Assembly (NCBI GenBank): GCA_001567485.1
Contig: JZRA01000123.1
Span: 1-44,528, forward strand
Source: Chloroflexi bacterium OLB13
Lineage (GTDB): Bacteria > Chloroflexota > Anaerolineae > Aggregatilineales > Phototrophicaceae
Direction of reading: 5' to 3'
DNA: 44,528 nucleotides
The notes under the pieces were generated by a model that worked only from the letters and a program-made list of their open reading frames with translations, was not told the origin of the DNA and searched no databases. Positions within the stretch are counted from its first letter, which is position 1; each line of letters starts with the position of its first letter. This document shows positions 25,515 through 33,796 of this stretch, one piece after another. Made by a program: the position numbers and the translations under genes.

Positions 25515-26288
25515 TTATCCGTTCTCCTGCCCTAAATATGCCCGGATAACCGCCTCGTTCTGGCTGATCTCAGCAGGCGGCCCCTCAGCGATCTTCTGGC
25601 CGAAATCGAGCGCGACGACGTGGTTCGAGATGTCCATGACCAGTCCGACGTCGTGCTCGATGAGCAAAATCGTGGTGCGGCGCTGTTCGTGGATATCGAG
25701 GATGAACCGCGCCATGTCCTCTTTCTCTTCTTGGTTCATGCCGGCCATCGGCTCGTCGAGCAGCAGCAGTTCCGGCTCAAGCGCCAGCGCACGCCCTAGC
25801 TCAACTCGTTTGCGCAGGCCGTAACTCAGCGTGCCGACGATGGACTTACGGATCGCCTCCATTTCGAGGAACTCGATGATTTCCTCGACAATCACGCGGT
25901 GTTCGATCTCCTCGCGCTGGGCCGGCCCGATGAACAGCGCACCGGTCAGCATGTTGCTTTTCATGTGCAGGTGCCGCGCGGCCATCAGGTTATCGAGCGC
26001 GGTCATGTTGGTGTACAGCGCGATATTCTGAAACGTGCGGCTGATCCCAAGCTGAGCGCGCTTATACGGCGGCAGCTTCGTGATGTCTCGCCCGCCGAAC
26101 AAAATGCGTCCGCTCTGCGGCTTGTAGAAGCCGTTGATACTGTTGATGAGGCTGGTTTTACCGGCGCCGTTAGGGCCGATCACCGATACGATCTCGCCTT
26201 CACGCACGTCGAAGCTGATGTGCTGAAGGGCTTTGATCCCGCCAAAAGAGAGCGAAACGTCATCGATATGCAGTTTGACAGAACTCAT
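25515..26288 (-). CDS. livG: Branched-chain-type ABC transporter ATPase LivG
   Basis: A 257-residue ABC ATPase. Walker A is GPNGAGKTSLINS, the signature LSYGLRKRVELGRAL, Walker B LLLLDEPMAGMN, and the switch His lies in LLIEHDVGLVMDI. The long insert between Walker A and the signature (HMKSNMLTGALFIGP) is characteristic of LivG. The signature reads LSYG instead of LSGG, a common variant in this family. It is the first gene of the operon; a promoter-like pair is at 26339-26368. LivG and LivF together power uptake. Confidence 0.95.
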   Translation of the reverse strand: MSSVKLHIDDVSLSFGGIKALQHISFDVREGEIVSVIGPNGAGKTSLINSINGFYKPQSGRILFGGRDITKLPPYKRAQLGISRTFQNIALYTNMTALDNLMAARHLHMKSNMLTGALFIGPAQREEIEHRVIVEEIIEFLEMEAIRKSIVGTLSYGLRKRVELGRALALEPELLLLDEPMAGMNQEEKEDMARFILDIHEQRRTTILLIEHDVGLVMDISNHVVALDFGQKIAEGPPAEISQNEAVIRAYLGQENG

Positions 26289-26338
26289 GTATGAATGAAG
26301 ACCTCAAGATAACGATAATGCCCACTCTATCCCCGCAA

Positions 26339-26368
26339 ACTATACCCACAATCATTCCGACACGGCAA
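26339..26368 (-). promoter_or_regulatory. Candidate promoter of the Liv/acyl-CoA ligase operon
   Basis: On the minus strand TTGCCG (26368-26363) and TATAGT (26344-26339) are separated by 18 bases. The start would be near 26332, about 44 bases before the livG ATG. The pair lies in the only gap upstream of the operon. Confidence 0.5.
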
Positions 26369-26392
26369 TAATGGGTGGGAGTGCCACCTGTT

Positions 26393-27826
26393 TCACTCAA
26401 CTGCTCGCTCAAACTCAAGCCGTATCTGCGGGAACCGCTGCTGCCAGCAATCATCTTCAAACGCGTTCCCAAGCTGGGCGAATTCATACACGCTGGTCGA
26501 GTATGGAGGTATCGAAACTGACTGAGCGTTAGCGTCAACGGCTGCAGTAACCAAGTCGTAACGTGTATCGAAATCAGACGCGTACGTTCGGATCGTCCTC
26601 CATTGGTCGATAATGTCCGGGATCTGAGCAATACAAAGCATGAAGAGTGCGCCGAACATAACCAAACGAAGACACGGTTGGCTGCTAGAACGGGGCGGCA
26701 CGACGCTGAGGCCAACGAGATAACTAAAGCCAAATACGAGGAGCGCCCAGACACCTTGGGGAATAATCCAAAGTCGCGGCTCAGGTAAGTTTCCAGTTGA
26801 AAGCGCAGCCGGAAACACCGCCGCAGCGGTTACTATCAATCCAGAAAACAACAGCAGTGGAAATCCCAGCCGACCGGCAGTTCGACTCCCTGCACGATAA
26901 CGTAACGCATCGGGCCGGAACAACATCGCCGAACTCATGCCGAGCACTATGAGGATCACATTAGCCACGGGCGCTGTCATTCGAATCGTGCGCTCAACGA
27001 TGATCAGAGAGTATAGGCCACTGTTCACCACGCTCTTTAGGAATGGCTGCCGATGTATCCCATACTCCGCGAGTGCTGTCTGCCGCAGCGCGTTACCCGG
27101 CGAAACCAGAATGATGAAAGCGGCAACAACAGCGCCGATCATCGCGACGCCGATGAGCACATTCAGGCGACGGCGTGACGAATCTCGCGCCCACATAAAC
27201 GCGCCAAGCCAACCCGCAGCAAGCAGGAACAGAAGAAACGCCGCGTTTGTCGGAGAACACGCGCCGATAACAAACGACAACAATACAACAGCAAGCACAT
27301 GCGAGCGCCGGATGCCTTGCCGAGCTGCCCGCAGCACAGCAGCGCCGAGGATCAGCGTCAAAGCAGCCGGAAGCGCATAAGCAAAGGTTCCGGTTAGCCA
27401 GTACAACGTCTGATACCGGTTGCCTGTCATGTCATTAACTGCGATGGCTTGCGCAGTGCCAACAGCCAACTCCACCAGCAGAGGCACATTTATACGCAGA
27501 ATTTTCGCCGACTCGTGCGCAAGCCAAACAAATCCGATCGCCCATATCGCCAGCAGCGCCCCCGGCCACCATCCATACCATCCCGTGGTTGTACCGACGG
27601 CCTGCAAAAGCAGTGAGGGCACATTACCAGTCCAGTTCCACCACGTCTGCTGAACATAGCCGATGACACCCACTCGATCCACCGTGGCGATAATGCACGA
27701 ATCGTCTGCAAGAGGGCGATTCCAGATACCAAGCATTGCGTAGACGACAAGGACAGTGATAAGCAGTACACACGCGGCCAACCATCCGCGCTGGTCTAGC
27801 GGGTTAACAGTATCCTCGTTCATCAT
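26393..27826 (-). CDS. Polytopic membrane protein, possibly DUF6056/GT-C-like
   Basis: A 477-residue protein with about eleven to twelve predicted transmembrane helices. After the first helix it has an acidic pair in RPLADDSCI, and later TGNRYQTLYWLTGTFAYALPA and SPTNAAFLL. This pattern, an acidic first loop and aromatic-rich second loop on a polytopic frame, resembles DUF6056-type proteins and GT-C glycosyltransferases that use polyprenyl-linked sugars. That assignment is tentative. The ATG at 27826 overlaps the TGA of the upstream hydrolase (ATGATGA), giving coupled translation. The nucleotide composition seems less GC-rich than its neighbours, which could indicate separate ancestry. Confidence 0.7.
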   Translation of the reverse strand: MMNEDTVNPLDQRGWLAACVLLITVLVVYAMLGIWNRPLADDSCIIATVDRVGVIGYVQQTWWNWTGNVPSLLLQAVGTTTGWYGWWPGALLAIWAIGFVWLAHESAKILRINVPLLVELAVGTAQAIAVNDMTGNRYQTLYWLTGTFAYALPAALTLILGAAVLRAARQGIRRSHVLAVVLLSFVIGACSPTNAAFLLFLLAAGWLGAFMWARDSSRRRLNVLIGVAMIGAVVAAFIILVSPGNALRQTALAEYGIHRQPFLKSVVNSGLYSLIIVERTIRMTAPVANVILIVLGMSSAMLFRPDALRYRAGSRTAGRLGFPLLLFSGLIVTAAAVFPAALSTGNLPEPRLWIIPQGVWALLVFGFSYLVGLSVVPPRSSSQPCLRLVMFGALFMLCIAQIPDIIDQWRTIRTYASDFDTRYDLVTAAVDANAQSVSIPPYSTSVYEFAQLGNAFEDDCWQQRFPQIRLEFERAVE

Positions 27827-28653
27827 GATCCCGTTCGTGCGTCTAGCCACGCCGCGATCTCACTCAATACGTCGGCTTGTTCCGGCTCGTTGTGGACTTC
27901 GTGATAGGCCAGCGGAATCGTCGTCAGCGTCTTGTCCGTGCTGCCGACGTGTTCATAGAGATACTGACTCCCCTCAAGCGGCGTGACTCGATCCGCCTCG
28001 CCGTGGATGATCAGCACCGGCACAGTGATGCGGCCGACCAAGCTCCGTGCGCGCGGGACAGCTTCGGCGAACTGCACGACCATGCCGAGCTTGGTGGGTT
28101 GGATGACGTTGAGCGGATCGGCTTTGTACGCCGCGACCACCTGCGGATCCCTGCTCACCGCCGACGCGTCCAGCGGGATGAGCTTGGCGCGCGGGAACAA
28201 CTTCGCGGCGGCTTTGAGGATCGACTGTACAACGCCGGGGAACGCCTTATCCACCCACAGCGGCGAGCCAGTCGTGATCCACCCCGCCACGTCCGCCCCG
28301 TTTTCCGCCACGTACAGCGTCGAAATCAACGATCCCATGCTGTGTCCGTAAACGAAGACCGGCACGTCCGGATGGCGCGACTTAACCGCGCCGATCCGCA
28401 CTTTGAGGTCGGCGACGGGCTGATTGAACGAGTCGAACATGACGCGCTCGCCCTCACTCTGGCCGTGTCCGCGGTGATCGTGGCCGTATACCGCGTAGCC
28501 CCGGCGATTGAGAAATTCGATGACGTGCGCATAGCGGCCAATGTGCTCGTTGATCCCGTGGACGAGGTAGACGACGCCTTTCGGGTTCTCGACCGGCGCG
28601 TCAAGCGTGTGAAGCGTGAGTCCGTCGGATGTGCGTGTAGTACCGGTCTGCAT
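27823..28653 (-). CDS. Alpha/beta hydrolase, monoacylglycerol lipase-like
   Basis: A 276-residue serine hydrolase of the lysophospholipase/monoacylglycerol lipase type. The oxyanion region VHGINEHIGRY, the DHRGHGQSEGER motif, the nucleophile S105 in GHSMGSL, the acid D221 in HGEADRVTP and a catalytic His in AYHEVHNEPE (251 or 254) are all visible. Family members release fatty acids from monoglycerides or lysolipids. No signal peptide is seen, so it is probably cytoplasmic or membrane-peripheral. The ATG at 28653 has AAAGGGG six bases upstream, and a well-formed promoter lies at 28681-28710. It is coupled to the polytopic membrane gene downstream. Whether released fatty acids feed the nearby acyl-CoA synthetase operon is speculation. 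Confidence 0.92.
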   Translation of the reverse strand: MQTGTTRTSDGLTLHTLDAPVENPKGVVYLVHGINEHIGRYAHVIEFLNRRGYAVYGHDHRGHGQSEGERVMFDSFNQPVADLKVRIGAVKSRHPDVPVFVYGHSMGSLISTLYVAENGADVAGWITTGSPLWVDKAFPGVVQSILKAAAKLFPRAKLIPLDASAVSRDPQVVAAYKADPLNVIQPTKLGMVVQFAEAVPRARSLVGRITVPVLIIHGEADRVTPLEGSQYLYEHVGSTDKTLTTIPLAYHEVHNEPEQADVLSEIAAWLDARTGS

Positions 28654-28680
28654 TGTCGGCCCCTTTGGGTGATGAGATTT

Positions 28681-28710
28681 ACTCTAGCCGATCCGCCATG
28701 CAGTTGCCAA
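28681..28710 (-). promoter_or_regulatory. Promoter of the hydrolase/membrane protein operon
   Basis: TTGGCA (28710-28705) and TAGAGT (28686-28681) on the minus strand are separated by 18 bases. The start would be near 28674, about 21 bases before the ATG. Its -35 box overlaps the -35 box of the divergent YbjN promoter. Confidence 0.5.
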
Positions 28711-28733
28711 TCACACGGCCCACGCGACATAAT
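28704..28733 (+). promoter_or_regulatory. Promoter of the YbjN gene, possibly giving leaderless mRNA
   Basis: TTGCCA (28704-28709) and CATAAT (28728-28733) are separated by 18 bases, each one mismatch from consensus. The expected start of transcription, about seven bases past the -10, coincides with the ATG at 28740. Confidence 0.5.
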
Positions 28734-28739
28734 GGAGGC

Positions 28740-29207
28740 ATGTTGAACAGCGCACGCACCCCTGAATACGATCCCTCGCTCGATGCCGTGGCCGCCCGCG
28801 TCGATAACGTGCTGCGCGCGCTCGGCGTCGATCCCGGCCTTGCGCGCCTGCCCGGTACGGACGCCTACAACATCGTGTGGCAGTTCCAGCGCGGTTCGGC
28901 GTTCATCGAGGTGCAGCTCGTCAACGAAGGCGGCCGGCGTTACTTCCAAGTGTGCGCGCCGATCATGCACCTTCCGTCTGACAACCTCGTGCGCTTGTAT
29001 CGGCGGCTGTTGGAGTACAACATGCAGTTAAGCGGCGCGGCATTCGCGGTGTACCGCGATGTGGTGTATGTCGTCAACGAACGCATGTTGGAAGGCTTGG
29101 ACGACGCGGAAGCCAACGTGATGATTAGCAACGTGGCCGGCTTTGCCGATACGCTCGACGACAAGCTCGTGCGCGAATTCGGCGGTCGGCTGTACGGACA
29201 GGTGTAG
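28740..29207 (+). CDS. YbjN domain-containing protein
   Basis: A 155-residue protein with the YbjN fold, related to type III secretion chaperone-like proteins and annotated as a putative sensory or regulatory domain. The core runs from AYNIVWQFQRGSAFIEVQLV through FQVCAPIMHLP and LVRLYRRLLEYNMQLSGAAF to a long C-terminal helix. The molecular function of the family is not established. The ATG at 28740 follows GGAGG by only one base, while the next codon TTG (28743) would have better spacing; alternatively the mRNA is leaderless. The lipoprotein gene starts one base after its stop, so they are co-expressed. Confidence 0.85.
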   Translation: MLNSARTPEYDPSLDAVAARVDNVLRALGVDPGLARLPGTDAYNIVWQFQRGSAFIEVQLVNEGGRRYFQVCAPIMHLPSDNLVRLYRRLLEYNMQLSGAAFAVYRDVVYVVNERMLEGLDDAEANVMISNVAGFADTLDDKLVREFGGRLYGQV

Positions 29208-29208
29208 C

Positions 29209-30177
29209 GTGCGCGCGCTTATCACCGTCCTGCTCGCCGCCGCGCTGCTCGTTGGCTGCCAACCCGCATCCGACGTCCGCCCGCTGCCGACGATCATGGC
29301 GCTGCCCACCGCCACCGCGACCCTTCCGGCCAGCGATACCCCGCCGCCCTCGCCGTCGTTCACTCCGACCCCGGAGATCACATTAGTTTCGCAGGTGACG
29401 GTCTCGCCAGCCGCGCCGACCCGGACGCCGACCGAAACCTCCACCGAACCCCCTGCCGCGACCTCCACATCCGGCGCGACGACCACGGCCACGACGAACG
29501 CCACCGCGACGCACACGTTCACGCCGTCGATCACCGTCACGCCGAGCTTGACGATCACCGACACGCCGACCCGCACCCCGACCCCGACCCCGTGGCCGAC
29601 CGAGCCGCAGGGGCCGCTGCTGGCGCTGGCGATCCTCGCGCTGTCCTCAACACCTGCGCCGCCGGTCACACCCGTCGCGGCCACCGCAACCGGGTTCATG
29701 CCGCCGAATCCGAACACCACTCTGTGCCTGCCGCCGCCCGGTGGATTCGCGGCCGGTGGTGATGTCGGACACGCCGAGGATCGCGCCGATGGATCGGTGG
29801 CCGTTCCGGACTAGGTGCAGCGATTCGAGCGCGGCATGATGATTTACGTGGGCGAGAGCTTGGCGGCGATCTACGTGCTCTACAACACCGGCAACTTCGC
29901 GCACTACAACGACACGTGGGTTGATGGCGTCGATCCGGTCAGCGGGGGTGAGTTCCCGCCGCCGGGGCTGTTCGAGCCGATCCGCGGATTCGGCAAGGTG
30001 TGGCGGTCGTTCCCGGATGTGCGCAGCGGCCTCGGCTGGGCAATCGAGAACGAAGCTGGCGTCAGCGCCACGGTACTCGCGTTCAACGCAGGCAAAATGA
30101 TCGCGCTGCCGACGCTCGGCCAGATCGCGGTGCTTGCCAACTTCGGCAACTATCGACTGCTCGCGGGGATGCCGTAA
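29209..30177 (+). pseudogene. Lipoprotein with Thr/Pro-rich stalk, internal stop codon
   Basis: The GTG at 29209 gives a lipoprotein signal RALITVLLAAALLVGC. A stalk of about 130 residues dominated by Thr, Pro, Ser and Ala follows, typical of wall-spanning linkers. The C-terminal part, in the same frame, contains VQRFERGMMIYVG, DTWVDGVDP and EPIRGFGKVWRSFPDVR with LGWA, a repeated module I associate with Chloroflexota surface lipoproteins. A TAG at 29812-29814 splits the frame. Reading 29755-29810 in the next frame gives VVMSDTPRIAPMDRWPF, which also resembles the module, so a compensating pair of single-base errors could explain both the odd segment and the stop. A separate start at the GTG 29815 is possible but would lack a signal peptide. 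It follows the YbjN gene by one base. Confidence 0.65.
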
Positions 30178-30182
30178 CGCGT

Positions 30183-31172
30183 TTACGTCGGCGTCTGCTT
30201 GCGGGCGCGAGGCACACGGCGCTCTGACGAGGACGTGCCATCTGTCCGGCGAACACTGAGCAGCATCATCTGAGTGTGGCGCGCCTCTAGAATCAACATC
30301 GGATGTTCGGCGCTGTCCACCACCTGCGCCAGCATATTCAGAAGCCGCTGGTGGATTTCCGCCGGCACACTGGAGCTGTCACGCACGGCCGCCAACGCGC
30401 GCAGCGCCTCGCGCCGCAGCATCATGTCGCGCTCAGCCCGCAGCGGATCGACCTCGGCGGGTTCGTCGTCCAGCGGCGGTGGATACAGCGCAAGCTCCAT
30501 CAGTGTCACGACCGCCTTGGTCGATTCCATCACGTCGTCACTGGTGCACAGCACGCTGTGACGGCGCACGTTCAGGAACAGGTCGACCATCGTGAGCTTG
30601 GCCTGCGCTCGGCGCGACTGGCTGAGCAAGTCTTCGGCCTTGTAGCTCAAGTCCTCGACCTCGCGGCGCTGCTCCTCGATGGCGTCTTGCAGGCGGCGTG
30701 CGCCCTCGTCGCGTTCGATGTCACGCGCTTCCGCCAGCGCGATCTTGTTGAGCGCCTCGTTGACGCGCGCCTCGGTGCTGCGCGCTTCCTCACGATACTC
30801 CCGCACCCGTTCCGCCGAATGGGCGGCGTTGCGCTCGGCGCGTTCAGCTTTATCCGTCAGCTGCTCGACCGTACGGCGGTTCTGCTGGAAGATGTAGACC
30901 ACGACGCCGAGCGCCAGCGGGAGAATCAGCGCGATGATCCCCAACACGACTTCGAGCAAGCTGAGGATGCGGTCGGCCTGATCGAGCGCCAGCGTCGCGC
31001 GCGCGTCCGCTGTGAGGCCCGGCGTAGTCTGGATCATCGGGGTCAGCCGGTCGATGCCCAGCATCAGCGCCACGATCAACACGAACACCACGTACACCGC
31101 CAGCACTACGATCAGCGAGATGCGCAGCACGCGCTGACTGCGGGTTTCGACAGTTCTGGTCGACTGGCTCAT
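30183..31172 (-). CDS. Two-helix membrane protein with coiled coil, unknown function
   Basis: A 329-residue protein. Two transmembrane helices (about 16-38 and 73-94, LEVVLGIIALILPLALGVVV) bracket a short extracytoplasmic loop. A highly charged coiled coil follows at about 98-195 (Glu/Arg/Ala-rich, for example RREVEDLSYKAEDLL), and a helical C-terminal region of about 120 residues may be HEAT-like. The arrangement, with a loop, two helices and a long signalling coil, resembles transducer proteins, but no HAMP, kinase or receiver domain is seen. It starts four bases after the response regulator and is the third gene of the PocR-kinase operon. It may be the membrane output or a co-sensor of that system. 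Its end is five bases from the convergent lipoprotein gene. Confidence 0.8.
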   Translation of the reverse strand: MSQSTRTVETRSQRVLRISLIVVLAVYVVFVLIVALMLGIDRLTPMIQTTPGLTADARATLALDQADRILSLLEVVLGIIALILPLALGVVVYIFQQNRRTVEQLTDKAERAERNAAHSAERVREYREEARSTEARVNEALNKIALAEARDIERDEGARRLQDAIEEQRREVEDLSYKAEDLLSQSRRAQAKLTMVDLFLNVRRHSVLCTSDDVMESTKAVVTLMELALYPPPLDDEPAEVDPLRAERDMMLRREALRALAAVRDSSSVPAEIHQRLLNMLAQVVDSAEHPMLILEARHTQMMLLSVRRTDGTSSSERRVPRARKQTPT

Positions 31173-31176
31173 GGAC

Positions 31177-31620
31177 TCAGGTCACTTTCTTGATTCGGTC
31201 GATGAGATCGACCGGCAGAAACGGCTTGGTGAGAAAGCTCACCTTGTTGCGGTACTTGCGCTCCTCTTCGCGAATACGTTCGCGGATGTTCGGGTCGCGC
31301 ACGACCGACGTAAAGATGATCGGCACCTCGACCAATTTCAACGTGCCGCGAATCGTGCGATGCAAGCGCATCCCCGTTTCGACCGGGTTGGTGAACTCCT
31401 CGCGGTCGGCGGGGCCGCCGCTGCCGGGCATTAGCATATCGAGCACCAAGACGCGGAACGACTGGCCCTCGCGGCGGAGGATTTCCAGCGTTTCATCGAC
31501 TGTCATGGTCTGCACAACGTCGTATTTTCGACGGCGCAGGGCATCCACGTTAGGTTGAGCGTGCTCCGGCTCGTCATCCAGCACAAGCACTCTGACGACG
31601 GCCGATCCATCGTTCAGCAT
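31177..31620 (-). CDS. Response regulator (single receiver domain)
   Basis: A 147-residue stand-alone receiver with acidic residues in VLVLDDEPEH, phospho-acceptor Asp in VLVLDMLMPGSG, switch Thr in IIFTSV and Lys in FLTKPF. An insertion of about 15 residues after the phosphorylation site (SGGPADREEFTNPVETG) enlarges the beta3-alpha3 region, a departure from CheY. No DNA-binding domain is present. The ATG at 31620 has AGGAGG eight bases upstream. It lies 13 bases after the histidine kinase, its likely cognate phosphodonor, and four bases before the membrane coiled-coil gene. Confidence 0.92.
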   Translation of the reverse strand: MLNDGSAVVRVLVLDDEPEHAQPNVDALRRRKYDVVQTMTVDETLEILRREGQSFRVLVLDMLMPGSGGPADREEFTNPVETGMRLHRTIRGTLKLVEVPIIFTSVVRDPNIRERIREEERKYRNKVSFLTKPFLPVDLIDRIKKVT

Positions 31621-31633
31621 GTCAACAGACCTC

Positions 31634-33589
31634 CTAGTGGTCGGCTGCGTTTTGAGGCAGTAGGGGAAGCAGCACCGTGAACGTGGTATGCCAGTGACGC
31701 ATCCCGCCGGTGGTTCGGCCGCGCCGCGACGGATTGGCCGTCAGTGTTCCGCCGTGCGTCTCGACGATCTCACGCGCCACGTACAGGCCGATGCCGGTTC
31801 CCGGCGCATGGCGCGCGGTCGCGCCATCGGAGCGGAAGCCGTACTCGAAGATGCGCTCGACATCGCGGGAAGTCAGTTCGATCCCCTCGTTGTGCACCTC
31901 GACCATCGCCATCTCGGCGTTGATTCCGCCCACGACGCGAATCTCGGTGCCGGGGAACGAGTACTTCACGGCGTTGTCGATCAGGTTGCCGATCGCATGC
32001 TTGAACAGGTTGTCGGTCGTGATGATCTTCAACCTGCCGTTCAGCGGCGCGAAGCTGTCGGTGTCGACGTTGAGCCGGCCGATCTTGCGAAGCTGCGCCG
32101 GGCCTTGAAAGTCGCGCGCGATCTCGATCATCAGCGCGGCCACGTCGCCGATGATGGCGTATTCCCAATCGACGTTCGACTGCGACTTCGGGCTGATCGC
32201 GGAACGCAGCAGGTTCGCGGCGAGCCGCGCGCCGTTGTTGGCGCTGTACATCACGTCGTCAACGCGGTCAACGAACCACTTCAGGTCGCCCGGTGTCCAG
32301 CGGCCGAACGACTCCGGATAGAACTCCTGAAGCTCATGCACGAACTCTTGAATGTTGGAGGCATGTCCACGCACCGTCCCGAACGCCTGCGTGAGCTGAT
32401 GACTTACTTTCTCCAGCCATACGCGCTGCGTGTTGAGCGCATCCTTGCGCCGGTCGGCCAGTCTGCGGTTGTTGAAGGCCAACCCAATCGCCGCGGCGAA
32501 CTGCTCCAGCATCGTCATTTCGATACGGCTGCCGTTGTCGATCTTGAAACCGCCCCCGGCGACGTCGTCGTCTTCGTTCATGAAGTACGCCAGCACGCCA
32601 TGCTGCTCGCCGAGGCTCAGCTTGATCTTGAAGACCTTGTCGACGCGCTGCGCAAACGACGAGTCCCACTCCATGATGCTGCGATGAACCGCCCCCGGCC
32701 GTTCCGGATCGGCATGCACGACAGCGCCCTTCAGGCCCTGCATCTCGTCGACCGTCAGCGGGTCAAGCTCATACATGCGGCCCTGAAACTCAGCGGGCAG
32801 CCCGGAGATCACCACCGCGATATGCTTGTCGCGGCGCGCCCCGCGTCCCGGCACCAGCACCATCCCCGCCATCGCGCCGATCAATACGCGCATCTTGTCG
32901 ACCGCGCGCTCGGTGCGCGCCCAGAACTGATCCCACGAGATCGTGCTGTCGTTCAACTGCTCTGACGCGACGCGGATGATCTCGCTGGCCTTGAGCTGAT
33001 GATGTTCGGTGCGCATGCGCTTCTGGTAGTCGAGCCGTTCCGCGCCCAAGTGCGACACCCAATCGGCGAGCTGCTTCACACGCGCGCTCTTGTCGTCCAG
33101 CTCGGCACGGCTGACCGTCCGGATGTGATCGACCTGCGAGGTCAGCGTGCCTTTGGGCATGCCCAGCTTCTCCTCAAGGTCGGCGGCGCGGCGCATCACC
33201 ACGTCGTGGTCGCCGGTATCACCCACCAGCACCTGCCCGAAGAACACCGTCGCCACCAGCTCGCCGCCGACCCGAATCGGCACGGCCACGTCGGTCAAGC
33301 CCGCGTGACATTTGTACAGCATGTGCGCCGATTGGTTGGTGCGAGCGCGGCGCGCCATCTCGGTATCGTGCTCGCGGCACAGCGCGTCACCCTCTGGATA
33401 GGCGCGTAGGGCGCTGCAAAAGCCGCAGAAACGCTCGCTCTCGATGGCGTTATAGAGATATTCGTGGGTATCCGCCAGCAGCACGTCGTAAGCGCCTTCC
33501 CAACGACCAAGCGCGCCCTCCAGCATCAGCCGGAAGGCCTCGACATCGCCGATCAGTTCAACGAACCGCGACTGTGTTGTCTCAATCAC
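31634..33589 (-). CDS. Sensor histidine kinase with PocR ligand-binding domain
   Basis: A 651-residue soluble kinase. Residues about 5-185 match a PocR sensory domain, with cysteines C55, C58, C71 and C94 in FCGFC, LCREHD and YKCHAGL, a candidate metal or redox site. PocR domains are thought to bind small hydrocarbon derivatives. A GAF-like region spans about 210-375. The phospho-acceptor is probably H397 in EKVSHQLTQ, and the ATP-binding domain has the N box NLIDNAVKYS (535-544) and G box APGTGIGLYVAREIVE (595-610). No transmembrane helix is seen. The GTG start at 33589 has GGGG upstream. It heads an operon with a receiver and a membrane coiled-coil protein. Confidence 0.9.
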   Translation of the reverse strand: MIETTQSRFVELIGDVEAFRLMLEGALGRWEGAYDVLLADTHEYLYNAIESERFCGFCSALRAYPEGDALCREHDTEMARRARTNQSAHMLYKCHAGLTDVAVPIRVGGELVATVFFGQVLVGDTGDHDVVMRRAADLEEKLGMPKGTLTSQVDHIRTVSRAELDDKSARVKQLADWVSHLGAERLDYQKRMRTEHHQLKASEIIRVASEQLNDSTISWDQFWARTERAVDKMRVLIGAMAGMVLVPGRGARRDKHIAVVISGLPAEFQGRMYELDPLTVDEMQGLKGAVVHADPERPGAVHRSIMEWDSSFAQRVDKVFKIKLSLGEQHGVLAYFMNEDDDVAGGGFKIDNGSRIEMTMLEQFAAAIGLAFNNRRLADRRKDALNTQRVWLEKVSHQLTQAFGTVRGHASNIQEFVHELQEFYPESFGRWTPGDLKWFVDRVDDVMYSANNGARLAANLLRSAISPKSQSNVDWEYAIIGDVAALMIEIARDFQGPAQLRKIGRLNVDTDSFAPLNGRLKIITTDNLFKHAIGNLIDNAVKYSFPGTEIRVVGGINAEMAMVEVHNEGIELTSRDVERIFEYGFRSDGATARHAPGTGIGLYVAREIVETHGGTLTANPSRRGRTTGGMRHWHTTFTVLLPLLPQNAADH

Positions 33590-33616
33590 GTCTGAAACCC
33601 CGTTGGAATTTCAACA

Positions 33617-33647
33617 ATCATAGCATCGGACGCGCACAGCGGGTCAA
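33617..33647 (-). promoter_or_regulatory. Candidate promoter of the PocR-kinase operon
   Basis: TTGACC (33647-33642) and TATGAT (33622-33617) on the minus strand are near-consensus boxes, though the 19-base spacer is long. The start would fall near 33610, about 21 bases before the GTG. Confidence 0.45.
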
Positions 33648-33723
33648 ACAATAACGCCGGCCTTCCGGATTCGCTCAGTTCATGGGGGTGGCTGACGATC
33701 TCCCGATGAACTGCGCGTTTGAC

Positions 33724-33753
33724 TTGGAACCACTCTACTGCATCCTGTACAAT
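33724..33753 (+). promoter_or_regulatory. Candidate promoter of the SH3b-glycosidase/WD40 genes
   Basis: TTGGAA (33724-33729) and TACAAT (33748-33753) are separated by 18 bases. The start would be near 33760, leaving a leader of about 37 bases that ends in GAGGAG before the ATG at 33797. Confidence 0.5.
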
Positions 33754-33796
33754 GCCGTCCCAATAGACGTTGAAGGACTCTTGCCGAGGAGACGAG

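Noticed and set aside
17399..26288. Branched-chain amino acid transporter as the operon's role
   Set aside because: The Liv-type fold does not fix the ligand, and two CoA ligases in the operon favour a carboxylic acid substrate.
31688..32965. 425-codon plus-strand frame opposite the histidine kinase
   Set aside because: Antisense to a clear kinase; no domain signature.
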